Assembly (NCBI GenBank): GCA_047777345.1
Contig: JBKEEJ010000014.1
Coordinates: 1-64,000, forward strand
Source of the DNA: Anaerocolumna sp047777345
Lineage (GTDB): Bacteria; Bacillota; Clostridia; Lachnospirales; Lachnospiraceae
DNA length: 64,000 nucleotides
Direction of reading: 5' to 3'
Under the pieces are notes generated by a model that was not told the DNA's origin, made no database searches, and saw only the letters and a program-made list of their open reading frames with translations. Shown here one piece after another: positions 6,886 to 16,497 of this stretch. Numbering within the stretch: position 1 is the stretch's first letter; each line of letters begins with the position of its first letter. Both the position numbers and the translations under genes were made by a program.

Positions 6886-9147
6886 TTACTGCATTTTTAA
6901 ATCCACTTCAACCTGATACACTAATTCTTTTAAAAACTGATCTTCCTTTTGTGCATAATTAAGCCACAAACTTCGGCTTTTATAACTGGTCATTCGATAC
7001 AGATTCATAAAATCAATTCCGGCTTCTTTCACAATTTTTTCAATATTTTCCGAAATTTTTTCTTTCAGAATCCGGTTACACCTTCTTTCAATTTCTTCCA
7101 TTACCAAAGCGTTAGCCGAATCGGAAGATATTCCTTTATCCTTAAACCCTTTCTCAATTATTCCGGTGCCCTCAAGATTTATTTTTACCAGTGGTTTGTT
7201 ATTTTCCCGACTAAACTTAAGAGTTCTGGTAATATTATTAATTTTGACCACATATTCGGTATATTCTTTTTTCTCCGTGTCCAAATCCCTGTCCTGATTT
7301 TCCGTTAAAAACAGCAGAATATTTTTGCCGTAACCGTTGGCAATTTCCGTATAGGTCGATTCTTCTTCCCCAACTTCATAAGACAGCATATTATGATAAA
7401 AGAAACCGAGCCCAAGGGTTTTTAATGATTTTTTTTGGGCCTTAAGGACGGGTACAGCCGTAACCGGATTTCCCTCATTCATGGCAAATACCAAATCGCC
7501 TATGGTTACCACTTTTTTACCTGTGTTTTTTAAATTAATCCGGTAAAGCCGGTCCAGGTACACACCGACGCCGCCCTGTAATTCCTTATTTAAATCTATA
7601 ATATCTTTGGCTTTTGTATCCGAAGTAAAGATAAGGGTGTTTCTTCCCAACTCGTAATTATTCTCCACATAACTTAAAAACTGGGCCATTTGTGTCCTGT
7701 TTTTAGCCAGATTTCTGCCTAAAATTATTACTTTTAAATGGCTGAAATCCAGCTTTTTATTATACTGAAGCTTATAGGATTCCTCAATTGCATAAAAATC
7801 ATATCCCTTTATCTTTAAAATCAGTTTTTCCGGGTCTTCACTTCCCTGTTCCGTCAATTCTTTTAAATCCGGCAGGACATAAAAAACCGTTAGTTCATTT
7901 CCATCCAAATCGACACCCATAGTCTGGATAAAATTTCGGTCCTCAATTTCCGTCATATCGTCACAGCCTGTAAAAGAAACAACGGAGGTTAAAACCATAA
8001 TCATCAGCAAACTTTTCACAACCGGCTTTGCAGACCCTGTATTTTTTATTTTCCGCACCTTGCCCACAAAAACCACAATGGCAGGAATCAGTAATGATAT
8101 GGGCATTCCTATAAATTTCATATAGTTTTCAAAATAGGAAAAAAACTGTTCCGTTTCCACAGGTATAACGGAAACGCCAAAAAGCAATAAAATTAAGGGG
8201 ACCAGCAAATAATTCTGACCGGGAAGGTGAAATATAAATTTTCCTATAAAACTAATATAGTAAAAGAAAGCACTGAGAATGGAATAAATACTTAACATCC
8301 AGATTCCTAATATAACGGCATCCTGTCTTTGAACAAAACCTCCCGGCATCTTTATAATCTGTATTACGTTTACCATAGACCACAATTTCTGCCCTGTTTC
8401 TCCTCTTCCTAAAATACCAAGAGTAACCACAAATAAAAGGATTTCAAGTATCCCCATTAATACAATGGCTTTGGTTACAGCCCCGAAAACGCGGTTGCCT
8501 TTTTTAATATCCGATTTTCGAAATTTAATCATGGATGCTGAGAACAGTAATACTTCCAGAATACTAAAGGTAAGAAACACATAGTATCCTCCTAAAAAAA
8601 TATTTTGAAAACTTTCGGTAAACAAAGGAGTCAGATTGGAAAGCTGTATCTCTTTTAATCCTAAAATTAAAAATATAAAAACTGGAAGAATAATGATATA
8701 ATAAAGTACTTCCGCTATTCTTGCCCGAACTTCAAAACCTTTGGAAGCCCCGTAAGCAGATACGATTAAAAGAATTAATATAATAAGTCTGGTATCTGTA
8801 TCTTCCAGTAAAGTTTCGTTAATAATTTCTCCGAAAAGCTTTGCGCAAAAAACACAGGAGGCCGAAAATTTTACCATATAAACCAATCCTATCAGATAAG
8901 TTAAGATACTTCCCAGACTTTTTTTACTGTATTCCAGATAGTTTCCTCCGGTGCATTTTGCAAAGGACAATAAGATCCAGGCATAAATAATGGCATACAG
9001 TACGGCCAAAATTATGGTAATCAGGCCGTCTCTGCCTGCAGTTGCCGCGGCAATCCTTGGTATAATCAGGACGGAAACGCTGAATAAATCAAATACCAAT
9101 AGTCTTTTTAATTGTCTTAATGATATTTTATCATTTTCAGAAAACAT
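6886..9147 (-). CDS. Spore germination receptor: GerAB-like permease fused to GerAC-like lipoprotein
   Basis: 753 residues in one uninterrupted frame. Residues 1-365 are a polytopic APC-superfamily permease of the GerAB type, with about ten hydrophobic segments. Residues 375-753 match GerAC. That part starts with a lipoprotein-like signal (hydrophobic 378-393, then SFTGC with Cys395) and the typical DDMTEIEDRNFIQTMGVD block. In most spore-formers these are two genes, and fusion is unusual. If signal peptidase II cuts before Cys395, separate B and C subunits could be restored; this is inference. The A subunit gene lies 31 bases upstream. Together they should form an inner-membrane nutrient germinant receptor of the spore. 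Confidence 0.9.
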   Translation of the reverse strand: MFSENDKISLRQLKRLLVFDLFSVSVLIIPRIAAATAGRDGLITIILAVLYAIIYAWILLSFAKCTGGNYLEYSKKSLGSILTYLIGLVYMVKFSASCVFCAKLFGEIINETLLEDTDTRLIILILLIVSAYGASKGFEVRARIAEVLYYIIILPVFIFLILGLKEIQLSNLTPLFTESFQNIFLGGYYVFLTFSILEVLLFSASMIKFRKSDIKKGNRVFGAVTKAIVLMGILEILLFVVTLGILGRGETGQKLWSMVNVIQIIKMPGGFVQRQDAVILGIWMLSIYSILSAFFYYISFIGKFIFHLPGQNYLLVPLILLLFGVSVIPVETEQFFSYFENYMKFIGMPISLLIPAIVVFVGKVRKIKNTGSAKPVVKSLLMIMVLTSVVSFTGCDDMTEIEDRNFIQTMGVDLDGNELTVFYVLPDLKELTEQGSEDPEKLILKIKGYDFYAIEESYKLQYNKKLDFSHLKVIILGRNLAKNRTQMAQFLSYVENNYELGRNTLIFTSDTKAKDIIDLNKELQGGVGVYLDRLYRINLKNTGKKVVTIGDLVFAMNEGNPVTAVPVLKAQKKSLKTLGLGFFYHNMLSYEVGEEESTYTEIANGYGKNILLFLTENQDRDLDTEKKEYTEYVVKINNITRTLKFSRENNKPLVKINLEGTGIIEKGFKDKGISSDSANALVMEEIERRCNRILKEKISENIEKIVKEAGIDFMNLYRMTSYKSRSLWLNYAQKEDQFLKELVYQVEVDLKMQ

Positions 9148-9178
9148 AATTTACAATGCCTTTCTTATTCATTCTGTC

Positions 9179-10699
9179 CTATTCATCCTTTTTATAAATA
9201 AGTCTTGTCCTTTCTTTTTTCTTGGAGAAAACAGGACGTCGATTTAAAAATTTTAAGGGGAGCCTTACAATGGCATCTTTCGTATCGGTTCCATCATTAA
9301 TGCCGGATGCCGCAAAAGGAAGCAGATATGGCATGCCAAAACTTTTTAAACCTCCCAAATGAATCATCAGCAGGGTAATCCCCATGGCAAATCCAAAAAG
9401 TCCGAAAAATGCCGATAAAAGAATGATTCCATATCTTACGAGCCGGAAAGCGGAAGTAAAAGGCTCGCTGGGTATTGTAAAAGCCGAAATTGCAGTCAGG
9501 GCAATGACAATAACCACAATGGGACTTACCAGGTTGGCATTTACCGCCGCATCACCGATAATCAGGCCGCCCACAATACCCAGGGTATTACCCATGGGGC
9601 CAGGAAGCCGGATACCGGCCTCTAAAAGTATTTCAAAAGCAATTTCCATCATTATAACCTCAAACAAAACGGAAAACGGTACACCGTCCCTTGCTGCGGC
9701 AAAAGATAAAGCCATGGGTGAAGTAAGCAGTTCCGCATTAAAATTAATGACAGCTATATATAAGCCGGGTAAAGTAATGGAAATTATGGCGCTAAAATAG
9801 CGCAAAATTCTGGTAAAACTTGCCACTTCCCACCTGGTATAGGAATCATCCGAGGCCTGAAAAAAAGAATTCAGGGTAGTAGGTAAAAGTAATGCAAAAG
9901 GCGAATTATCCACCAATAGAGCCACTCTTCCCTCCATAATAGCAGAAGCTGCCTTATCCGGCCTTTCCGTACTCTGAAATTCGGGAAAAGGCGAATACAT
10001 ATTCCGCTCCGTTAACTGTTCTAACATCCCGCTGTCAAATATTCCGTCAATGACAAATTTTTTCAGTCTTTTCTCAATATCCGCAACTATTTCAGGCTTT
10101 GCCACATCTTCCAGATAGCATATGGCCACGTCCGTATGGCTGCGGATACCTACTTTTACCTGCTTTATTTTAAAATTGGTATCCTTTATTCTTTTTCTTA
10201 ACAAAACCCGGTTAATAGATAAGGCTTCGCTGAAGCTTTCCCTGGAACCCCGAATGGCCACTTCATTTTCACTGGTTGGCACACCCCGGTTTGGCAATCC
10301 CCGTATGGATACCTTTATTACTTTATCCGAACCGTCCACAAATATAACCGTATCACCGGAAAGGACTTTCTCGATTGCTTCGTTCATAGTAATAAGCTCG
10401 GTTATATCTAAAGTCTGCAGGGCTTTTTCCTTAATATATTCAAAGGGATTTTCAGCCGGCAAATCCGATAGGGATGAGAAAAATTCCCTTACGGTTACTT
10501 CTTCTAACAGTTCCTTATCAACCATGTTGTCAACGTATAAAACAAAAACATCAACCTTATTTCTTTCGCCAACGGTAAGTTTCCTTTTTACAACATCCTC
10601 GCAATCAGAAAATAATGCGTTTACGGTATCAATGTTTTCATTCAGACGAACCGATATGCCGGCGGTAATCCGATTTTCTTTATCATGTAAAAGACTCAA
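9179..10699 (-). CDS. Spore germination receptor subunit A (GerAA/GerKA family)
   Basis: 506 residues. The soluble N-terminal domain (about 1-250) is followed by the membrane part (about 280-450), with conserved blocks such as TLPGLYIAV, RLPGPMGNTLGIVGGLIIGDAAV and TIPSEPFTSAFRLVRY. These are diagnostic for GerA-type A subunits. The start is a TTG (10697-10699) with a strong AAGGAGG eight bases before it. The gene is first in a two-gene operon with the fused B-C subunit. Such operons are usually forespore-expressed, but I could not identify a sigma-G promoter with confidence. Its germinant cannot be told from sequence. Confidence 0.93.
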   Translation of the reverse strand: MSLLHDKENRITAGISVRLNENIDTVNALFSDCEDVVKRKLTVGERNKVDVFVLYVDNMVDKELLEEVTVREFFSSLSDLPAENPFEYIKEKALQTLDITELITMNEAIEKVLSGDTVIFVDGSDKVIKVSIRGLPNRGVPTSENEVAIRGSRESFSEALSINRVLLRKRIKDTNFKIKQVKVGIRSHTDVAICYLEDVAKPEIVADIEKRLKKFVIDGIFDSGMLEQLTERNMYSPFPEFQSTERPDKAASAIMEGRVALLVDNSPFALLLPTTLNSFFQASDDSYTRWEVASFTRILRYFSAIISITLPGLYIAVINFNAELLTSPMALSFAAARDGVPFSVLFEVIMMEIAFEILLEAGIRLPGPMGNTLGIVGGLIIGDAAVNANLVSPIVVIVIALTAISAFTIPSEPFTSAFRLVRYGIILLSAFFGLFGFAMGITLLMIHLGGLKSFGMPYLLPFAASGINDGTDTKDAIVRLPLKFLNRRPVFSKKKERTRLIYKKDE

Positions 10700-10865
10700 C
10701 TGTCCACCTCCTTAAGCAAAAATCTATTTCATATTATATCCAGATTGCCTTGTATTATTTGTTACTGGCTTTCAAATCAATAAACAATACGACGGCAGTA
10801 ATCTTCCTTCCACGAAAGTGCACTTTCCCGGAATGCTTTTTTCTTTGAAAAGCCAAAAAATTTTA

Positions 10866-10918
10866 CAAAAAAATACATAATTTCTGAACAGAACAATACT
10901 GTCCAAAAATTATGTATT
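10866..10918 (-). terminator. Rho-independent terminator after scpB
   Basis: AAATTATGTATT (10907-10918) pairs with AATACATAATTT (10872-10883), with an inner CTGT/ACAG pairing. On the minus strand a run of seven Ts follows. It ends the scpA-scpB transcription unit, and the rest of the 351-base gap 10700-11050 shows no gene I can support. Confidence 0.7.
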
Positions 10919-11050
10919 CTAAATACACCGTATTCATATATTATTTGCTTAAAAAAAATTTTATTTCTCAACCATAATATCTATAATCGGTTCGATATAC
11001 TTTCTTTAACCCTGCTTTTTCGTTTTAGTAACAAAATAACATATATGTAT

Positions 11051-11620
11051 TTATATATCCAGTTTCAGCTGGACTTCTTCCTCTGCTTCCAGCTTAAAAT
11101 CTTCAATTTTTTCCGGATTAACAGAAGGCAAATCATCCAGTGAATGTATACCGAAGCATCGTAAAAATTCTTCCGTCGTGCCAAATAAAATAGGCCTTCC
11201 GGGGGCATCCATTCTTCCTACTTCACAAACCAGATTATATTCAATTAATTTATTGACGGCGTGATCGGATTTAACCCCTCTGATTGCCTCAATTTCCTGC
11301 TTGGTAATAGGCTGCTTATAGGCTATAATGGACAATGTTTCCAGCAAGACATCGGTTAAAACCTGTTTTTTGGGAACATGGGCTATTTTTACAATGGCCT
11401 CGTACATTTCCGCTTTGGTACACATTTGGTAGGCATTGTCCAGTTCGATAATCTGGATTCCCCGATCTTCCGCTTCGTATCGGTCCATCATATTTCGTAT
11501 TATTTTTCTGATGGTATTTTCATCATGTCCTAATGCCGCCGCAATCCGGTCCAGCTCCACCGCTTCACCCATGGTAAATAAAATGGCTTCAATAGCCGCT
11601 TCCAGTTTCTTTATCTCCAT
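11051..11620 (-). CDS. scpB: Segregation and condensation protein B
   Basis: 189 residues with two winged-helix domains. Conserved blocks are AAIEAILFTMGEAV at the N-terminus, LSIIAYKQPITKQEIEAIRGV near 95-115 and GRPILFGTTEEFLRCFGI near 140-157. ScpB dimers bind ScpA and with SMC form the condensin that segregates the chromosome. It lies 12 bases behind scpA, so the two are co-transcribed, and a terminator follows at 10866-10918. ATG start. Confidence 0.96.
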   Translation of the reverse strand: MEIKKLEAAIEAILFTMGEAVELDRIAAALGHDENTIRKIIRNMMDRYEAEDRGIQIIELDNAYQMCTKAEMYEAIVKIAHVPKKQVLTDVLLETLSIIAYKQPITKQEIEAIRGVKSDHAVNKLIEYNLVCEVGRMDAPGRPILFGTTEEFLRCFGIHSLDDLPSVNPEKIEDFKLEAEEEVQLKLDI

Positions 11621-11632
11621 AAATCCTCCAAA

Positions 11633-12421
11633 TTAGCTTTCCTTTAATAAATAATTGTCATCAATTTCTATTATATCACTGCCGTTAAAAGTAATCATAA
11701 TATCGTCAAACAATTTATACTGAGTAACTGAAATTTGTCCCACTTTTATTAATTCCAGTACTCCAAGAAAGGTAACAATAATTTCCATTTTTCTGGGTTG
11801 AGAATTTAACAGTTTCCGAAAACTGAAAGTTTTGTTTTTCAGCCCATATTGCTGGATTTCCCTTATTTTGTCCGAAAGATTGATCTCTTCTTTTTCTATT
11901 CTGCCAAACTTGCTGCGGATAGGATCAATTTTATCTTCCTGTCTTTTCATAACGGATTCAAAAATTTTATGTAATTTAGCCAGTGTCAAATCGGACAGCA
12001 GACTGGCTGTATCAACCTCTTCTTTATAATCCGCTATTTCCTTTGGAATCGTAGGCGGCTTATATAAAATTTTTGCAGCATCCTGTTCCCTGTTTTTTAA
12101 ATCCATTGACAAGTATTTAAACATTTTATATTCTAACAACCGCTCAACCAATTCCTGCCTTGGATCTTCTTCCGGTTCGTCCTTAGACTCATTCTTTGGC
12201 AGAAGCATCCTGGATTTAATATTTATCAAAGTAGCAGCCATAACAAGAAATTCACTCATAATATCCATATTATTATTTTGCATTAAGTGAATGTATTCCA
12301 GATATTGTTCCGTTATCAGGGCAATGGGTATGTCATATATATTAATTTTGTTTTTTTCGATTAAATGAAGCAAAAGGTCCAAAGGCCCTTCAAACGCTTC
12401 AAGCTTAATGGATATGCTCAT
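11633..12421 (-). CDS. scpA: Segregation and condensation protein A (kleisin)
   Basis: 262 residues. The N-terminal FEGPLDLLLHLIEKNKINIYDIPI block is the hallmark of ScpA. The acidic middle (ESKDEPEEDPRQE) and the C-terminal winged helix (VTFLGVLELIKVGQI) are present. It bridges the SMC heads and binds ScpB. I chose the ATG at 12419-12421. The ATG three codons earlier overlaps the AAAGGG Shine-Dalgarno stretch, whereas this one has normal spacing. It is first of scpA-scpB, and the M50-like gene ends only 31 bases upstream, so that gene may share the transcript. Confidence 0.95.
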   Translation of the reverse strand: MSISIKLEAFEGPLDLLLHLIEKNKINIYDIPIALITEQYLEYIHLMQNNNMDIMSEFLVMAATLINIKSRMLLPKNESKDEPEEDPRQELVERLLEYKMFKYLSMDLKNREQDAAKILYKPPTIPKEIADYKEEVDTASLLSDLTLAKLHKIFESVMKRQEDKIDPIRSKFGRIEKEEINLSDKIREIQQYGLKNKTFSFRKLLNSQPRKMEIIVTFLGVLELIKVGQISVTQYKLFDDIMITFNGSDIIEIDDNYLLKES

Positions 12422-12452
12422 TCTGTCCATCCCTTTAATTTAAATTTTTTAT

Positions 12453-13055
12453 CTATTGCAGGAATGCAATCAAAATCCGTGTACTGAAACTTGATATAAA
12501 ATTCATAATAATAACAACCAGTAGTATTACTTTAATTAAGTAATCATTTCGTATAATAACAAAATACCTTGCCGGTGATATTCCGGCAATGCACAGTCCC
12601 ATATCAAAAGTAGATATGGGAAACAGATTAACAAGAAACATACTTATGCTGATTAAAGCTATATATACTAAAATAAACTGAACCATTAATTCAAAAAAAG
12701 GAATGTTTCCCGAATAATACAGGCTGGATTTATTACCATATTTAAACCGAAGAAGGGCAACACTTGCTGAAAAAGTAAGGAAAAGGCTTATATATCCGGT
12801 AATACCAAGAATAAAATTGGCCTTTTTATCTTTGATACGATACATATAAGGTTTGGAAAACCCCGTTTGGCTTGTTACGCATAACAAAAGCCCTATGGGA
12901 TCAATATACTGGTATAATTTATATATATTATAGTGCCTTGAATCCTTTCCTGATTTTAGTTTGCTGAAAATAAATGCCTTGGGAAATTCATGAAGAATCA
13001 TTACCAAGGCACCGGCAACTAATGCGGAAAATAGTCTGATAAGTTGAATCTTCAT
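12453..13055 (-). CDS. Degenerate site-2-protease (M50)-like membrane protein
   Basis: 200 residues with about five transmembrane segments. Its layout follows the small M50 proteases of the YwhC type often found beside scpA. The zinc motif HExxH is replaced by HEFPK (22-26), so the second histidine is lost. The N/H block before IDPIG (51-55) reads KLYQY. The C-terminal NLFPISTFDMG (143-153) keeps the motif aspartate D151. With one zinc-binding histidine missing it is probably not an active protease; this is inferred from the motif alone. The reading frame is intact, so it may have a binding role. It is likely co-transcribed with scpA. Confidence 0.6.
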   Translation of the reverse strand: MKIQLIRLFSALVAGALVMILHEFPKAFIFSKLKSGKDSRHYNIYKLYQYIDPIGLLLCVTSQTGFSKPYMYRIKDKKANFILGITGYISLFLTFSASVALLRFKYGNKSSLYYSGNIPFFELMVQFILVYIALISISMFLVNLFPISTFDMGLCIAGISPARYFVIIRNDYLIKVILLVVIIMNFISSFSTRILIAFLQ

Positions 13056-13088
13056 CCTGGTACCTCTGTGTTTATTTTCGTAATATAA

Positions 13089-13955
13089 TCAATCCATGTG
13101 TTTTAAAGTAAATGTCATTAATTCCGGCCGGTTGTTAATCCTGAGTTTAATTGTGTGCAGCCCTAAACCTCTGGATACCAGCAATACGGAATCATCCATC
13201 TGAAACATGCCCGCATCGTATTTGGGCATAAATTTGTACTGGGGAGAAATAAAACCGCCCAGTTTCGGAAACCGAATAATTCCGCCATGAAGATGCCCCG
13301 ATACGATTAAGTTTGCTCCCCAATCAGAATAAAATTTAAAATACACCGGATTATGTGCGATTAATATATTATACCATTTCTTATTTGGAATTCCCACTAA
13401 ATTTTGAATATATTCATTCGTCATTTCTGGCTGACTTAATTTTTTATAAAAATCCATTCCTATGGATAAGCCGGTAATGGATATACATTGACCTTCCCTG
13501 CATATATATGTTCTGTTATTATTAAGAAAACTTACCCCGAACTTTTTTAAGCCTTCCTCATAATCCTTATAGCTTTGATGGGAGTTGTTTTCATCTGGAA
13601 GCAGCCGCTGCTCATGATTGCCTAATCCATAGTAGACAGGGTATTTTGCCGCCAAAACCGATAAGAGCCTAAAAGGTACTTCCAGGTTGTCCGGCTCATT
13701 GCTTATGACCATGTCACCTGCCACTAAAATATAATCCGGATTAAACTGATAAATTTTATCCAAAAGTTTTATATTGTCTTTTCCAAACTGATTATTATGA
13801 AGATCCGCAAGGATAGCCATTTTTACTCCGTCAAATGCTTTTGGGATATTTTTGGACTGAATTGTATAATGGGTAGTTTCAAGGTAATGGTTTTCATAAA
13901 TTATATATATAATCAGTAACACCAGGATTATTCCAGTAATTAAATATCCATTCAT
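13089..13955 (-). CDS. Membrane-anchored metallophosphoesterase (YkuE-like)
   Basis: 288 residues with an N-terminal membrane anchor (about 2-20). The calcineurin-like signatures are all present: ADLHNNQFG, VAGDMV, GNHEQR, IAHNP and SGHLHGG. Residues in these blocks bind the two metal ions. Relatives such as YkuE act on the cell surface, but the substrate here is unknown. The gene starts 34 bases upstream of the M50-like gene, suggesting one operon with scpA-scpB. ATG start at 13953-13955. Confidence 0.88.
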   Translation of the reverse strand: MNGYLITGIILVLLIIYIIYENHYLETTHYTIQSKNIPKAFDGVKMAILADLHNNQFGKDNIKLLDKIYQFNPDYILVAGDMVISNEPDNLEVPFRLLSVLAAKYPVYYGLGNHEQRLLPDENNSHQSYKDYEEGLKKFGVSFLNNNRTYICREGQCISITGLSIGMDFYKKLSQPEMTNEYIQNLVGIPNKKWYNILIAHNPVYFKFYSDWGANLIVSGHLHGGIIRFPKLGGFISPQYKFMPKYDAGMFQMDDSVLLVSRGLGLHTIKLRINNRPELMTFTLKHMD

Positions 13956-14005
13956 TATAACCTCCAGATTAAATTATAGGCAGATGAAAGCTCTATATAA
14001 ACAGG

Positions 14006-14052
14006 CCACAGGGAAAGTCCGTTATCAATTATAACACAGACCCTTCCTGTGG
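14006..14052 (-). terminator. Bulged hairpin between dacF-like gene and phosphoesterase gene
   Basis: CCACAGG (14006-14012) and CCTGTGG (14046-14052) form a 7-bp stem with further partial pairing inside. The T-tract on the minus strand is poor, so it may be a weak terminator or a processing site behind the carboxypeptidase gene. Confidence 0.4.
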
Positions 14053-14083
14053 TCTAGAGAAAGTAAAAGGCTTAAAATTATTT

Positions 14084-15259
14084 CTAAAGCAAAAGTTTTC
14101 GCAAAACCTGTATAAAATAATGCTTAAATTTGGCTTTTTCTACGTTTTCCGCCGCCACAATATCAACCGTGCCAATTTTTTGTCCACCTAACTTATATGT
14201 AATTTCACCAACCTTATCATTTTCCTTTACCGGGGCGGTTACATTTTCATCCAAAGTGATTTCCTTGGTAATGTCATTGGGATCGGTCCCTTTTAAGCAA
14301 AGATAAGAAAATTCCTCTTTTGCCTTGTATTTTAGGGTGGATGCAATTCCTTTTTTAACCGGTATGGGTTCATTAGCCGTAAGTTCTTCGTTGGCATCCC
14401 GGAAAATACTACAATTGGCAAATCCATAATCCAGCAGTTTGGCTGCCTCGGCAAACCGTACCTTGGTTTCCGGCGCTGCCATAATTACAGCAATTAAATC
14501 CATGCCGTTTCTTCTTGCCGTTGCCGATAAGCAATATTTTGCCAGGCTGGTTGAGCCGGTTTTAAGCCCCGTAATTCCGTTATAATATTTGATTAATTTA
14601 TTGGTATTGGTTAATCCGAATTCACTTTGCCCTTTTTTTGTAGTATGAATAATCGTATCCATCCATACAGTGGCATATTTGCTGACTTCAGGATGTTTCG
14701 TTATTAGTTCCCTTGACATAAGGGCCACATCATAGGCTGTGGAATAATGATTATCTTCATCTAATCCGCAGCAGTTGACAAAATTGGTATTAAGCATACC
14801 AAGCTCTTTTGCCTTTTTATTCATACGGGCCACAAATTCTTCTTCGGAACCGGCAATTAATTCGGCCATAGCCACACTTGCATCATTAGCGCTTGCAATG
14901 CTGATACATTTAATCATGGTTTCCACCGTCTGGACTTCATAGGGTTCTAAGTAAACCTGCGAACCTCCCATGGATGCGGCGTATTCGCTTACCGTAACTT
15001 CGTCTTCCAGTTTTATCTTCCCGCTGTCTAATGCTTCAAATATAAGCAGCAAAGTCATAATTTTTGTTATGCTGGCCGGTTTTAATTTTTCATCTTTATT
15101 TTTTTCATAAATTATGGAACCGGTGGAACCTTCAATCAGCACTGCGGAAGTGGATGTAATATTTAGCTGGTCCTCTTTTGGTTCTGCGGATACTTGTCTG
15201 CAGAACGCCATATTCATCAGTAAAACAACACTTATCACAAGTGCTCCAATTTTCTTCAT
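14084..15259 (-). CDS. dacF: D-alanyl-D-alanine carboxypeptidase (PBP5/DacF type)
   Basis: 391 residues with a signal peptide (about 1-26, cleavage near VSA-EP). The penicillin-binding motifs are S63-I-T-K66, S123-A-N125 and K233-T-G. A C-terminal PBP5-like beta domain and an amphipathic tail (HYFIQVLRKLLL) should anchor it to the membrane. It trims the terminal D-Ala from peptidoglycan. In spore-formers DacF acts in cortex synthesis. The assignment to DacF rather than DacA is inferred from the sporulation-rich context and is uncertain. The next gene upstream ends 65 bases away, so co-transcription with the exporter is possible. Confidence 0.85.
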   Translation of the reverse strand: MKKIGALVISVVLLMNMAFCRQVSAEPKEDQLNITSTSAVLIEGSTGSIIYEKNKDEKLKPASITKIMTLLLIFEALDSGKIKLEDEVTVSEYAASMGGSQVYLEPYEVQTVETMIKCISIASANDASVAMAELIAGSEEEFVARMNKKAKELGMLNTNFVNCCGLDEDNHYSTAYDVALMSRELITKHPEVSKYATVWMDTIIHTTKKGQSEFGLTNTNKLIKYYNGITGLKTGSTSLAKYCLSATARRNGMDLIAVIMAAPETKVRFAEAAKLLDYGFANCSIFRDANEELTANEPIPVKKGIASTLKYKAKEEFSYLCLKGTDPNDITKEITLDENVTAPVKENDKVGEITYKLGGQKIGTVDIVAAENVEKAKFKHYFIQVLRKLLL

Positions 15260-15324
15260 GGATACCTCACGTCCAAATAATATATTACTATTTTAAGCAA
15301 GGACCATGAATTTTAGACCAACTT

Positions 15325-16497
15325 TTACTCGCTTCTTAAGGCATCTATAGGATTTAATTTTGCAGCTTTATTGGCAGGCATAAATCCGAATAAAATACCA
15401 ATGGTAGCGGATACGCCAAAGGCCAGTAGAATCGAACCGGCTGTGGGTGATGCTTTCACTCCAAAGGCATTTCCTAAACTGGTGGTAACAAAATAACCTA
15501 ATAAAATTCCAATGCCTCCACCGATTGTGCTGATGGTGCCGGCTTCTATTACAAATTGCCACAAAATATCCCGTCTTTTGGCACCTAAGGACTTGCGGAT
15601 ACCAATTTCTCTGGTTCTTTCAACAACGGAAACCAGCATAATATTCATAATGCCAATACCGGCAACTATCAAAGAAATACCTGCAATTCCGCCCAATATG
15701 GATGAGAGGACTCCGGTTGTTTGATTTACCATATCGATCATTTCAGCCATAGTTTGGATATAGTATAATTTCTCAGTTTTCATTTTTTTGTAAAGGAAAT
15801 TTTCCAGTATTTCTTTGCCGGTTTCCACACTGGCCGCATTAACTGCGTCAAAAGCATAATTTGCGTACTGGGAAATTCCTGACATTCTTACCGCATTGGT
15901 GTAAGGTATGTAAATACAATCATCTTCCGAATAAGGTTCCGAGCCGGCTTTTTCTTTCTGAATGCCTATAACCTGATAAACTTCACCATTAATCTTAAGG
16001 GTATCTCCTACCTTTGCGTTTCCGTCAAATAATTTTTTAACAATATAAGAACCAATAACACACCCCTTATAACGGCTTTTAACATCCGAATACTGAATAA
16101 ACCGTCCGTCCGCCAACTCCAGTCTTTTAATTTTCGGGTAATCTTCTCCAACACCAGTTACCGAACTTTTCATGGATTTGGTACCGAATTTTAAGGTGGT
16201 ATCAATATTAACTGAAGGTGTTACGTAGCGAAAAACAGATTTGTTCTCCTCTACTAACTGATATACATCATCCACATCCACATACCTTGTATCGGTATTC
16301 GTAACAGATACGACTATGGTATTGGTACCTAAATCTGCAAATTGGGACAGTATGTAGTTGGTAACGCCCTGCATTAATCCAACTAATGTAATAACGGAAG
16401 TTACACCGATAATCATGCCCAACATGGTAAGAAAAGAGCGCATTTTATTGCTTATTATACTTTTTAATGCTAATTTAAACGTTTGTATCAGGTTCAT
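15325..16497 (-). CDS. ABC transporter permease, MacB/FtsX type
   Basis: 390 residues with four transmembrane segments: one at the N-terminus (about 20-42) and three at the C-terminus (about 265-380). Between them is a large extracellular MacB-periplasmic-core domain. ERTREIGIRKSLGAKRRDILWQF is the conserved coupling-helix region. It overlaps the ATPase gene by four bases (16494-16497) and so is translationally coupled. With the ATPase and the adaptor it should form a mechanotransmission-type exporter of peptides, lipids or drugs. The substrate is not evident. Confidence 0.92.
   Translation of the reverse strand: MNLIQTFKLALKSIISNKMRSFLTMLGMIIGVTSVITLVGLMQGVTNYILSQFADLGTNTIVVSVTNTDTRYVDVDDVYQLVEENKSVFRYVTPSVNIDTTLKFGTKSMKSSVTGVGEDYPKIKRLELADGRFIQYSDVKSRYKGCVIGSYIVKKLFDGNAKVGDTLKINGEVYQVIGIQKEKAGSEPYSEDDCIYIPYTNAVRMSGISQYANYAFDAVNAASVETGKEILENFLYKKMKTEKLYYIQTMAEMIDMVNQTTGVLSSILGGIAGISLIVAGIGIMNIMLVSVVERTREIGIRKSLGAKRRDILWQFVIEAGTISTIGGGIGILLGYFVTTSLGNAFGVKASPTAGSILLAFGVSATIGILFGFMPANKAAKLNPIDALRSE

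Noticed and set aside
10122..10715. 197-codon plus-strand frame opposite the GerA-type A subunit
   Set aside because: It lies wholly antisense to a strongly recognised gene, has no RBS and encodes no known family.
10777..10971. 64-codon minus-strand frame between scpB and the germination operon
   Set aside because: It overlaps the scpB terminator hairpin, lacks an RBS and resembles no protein I know.
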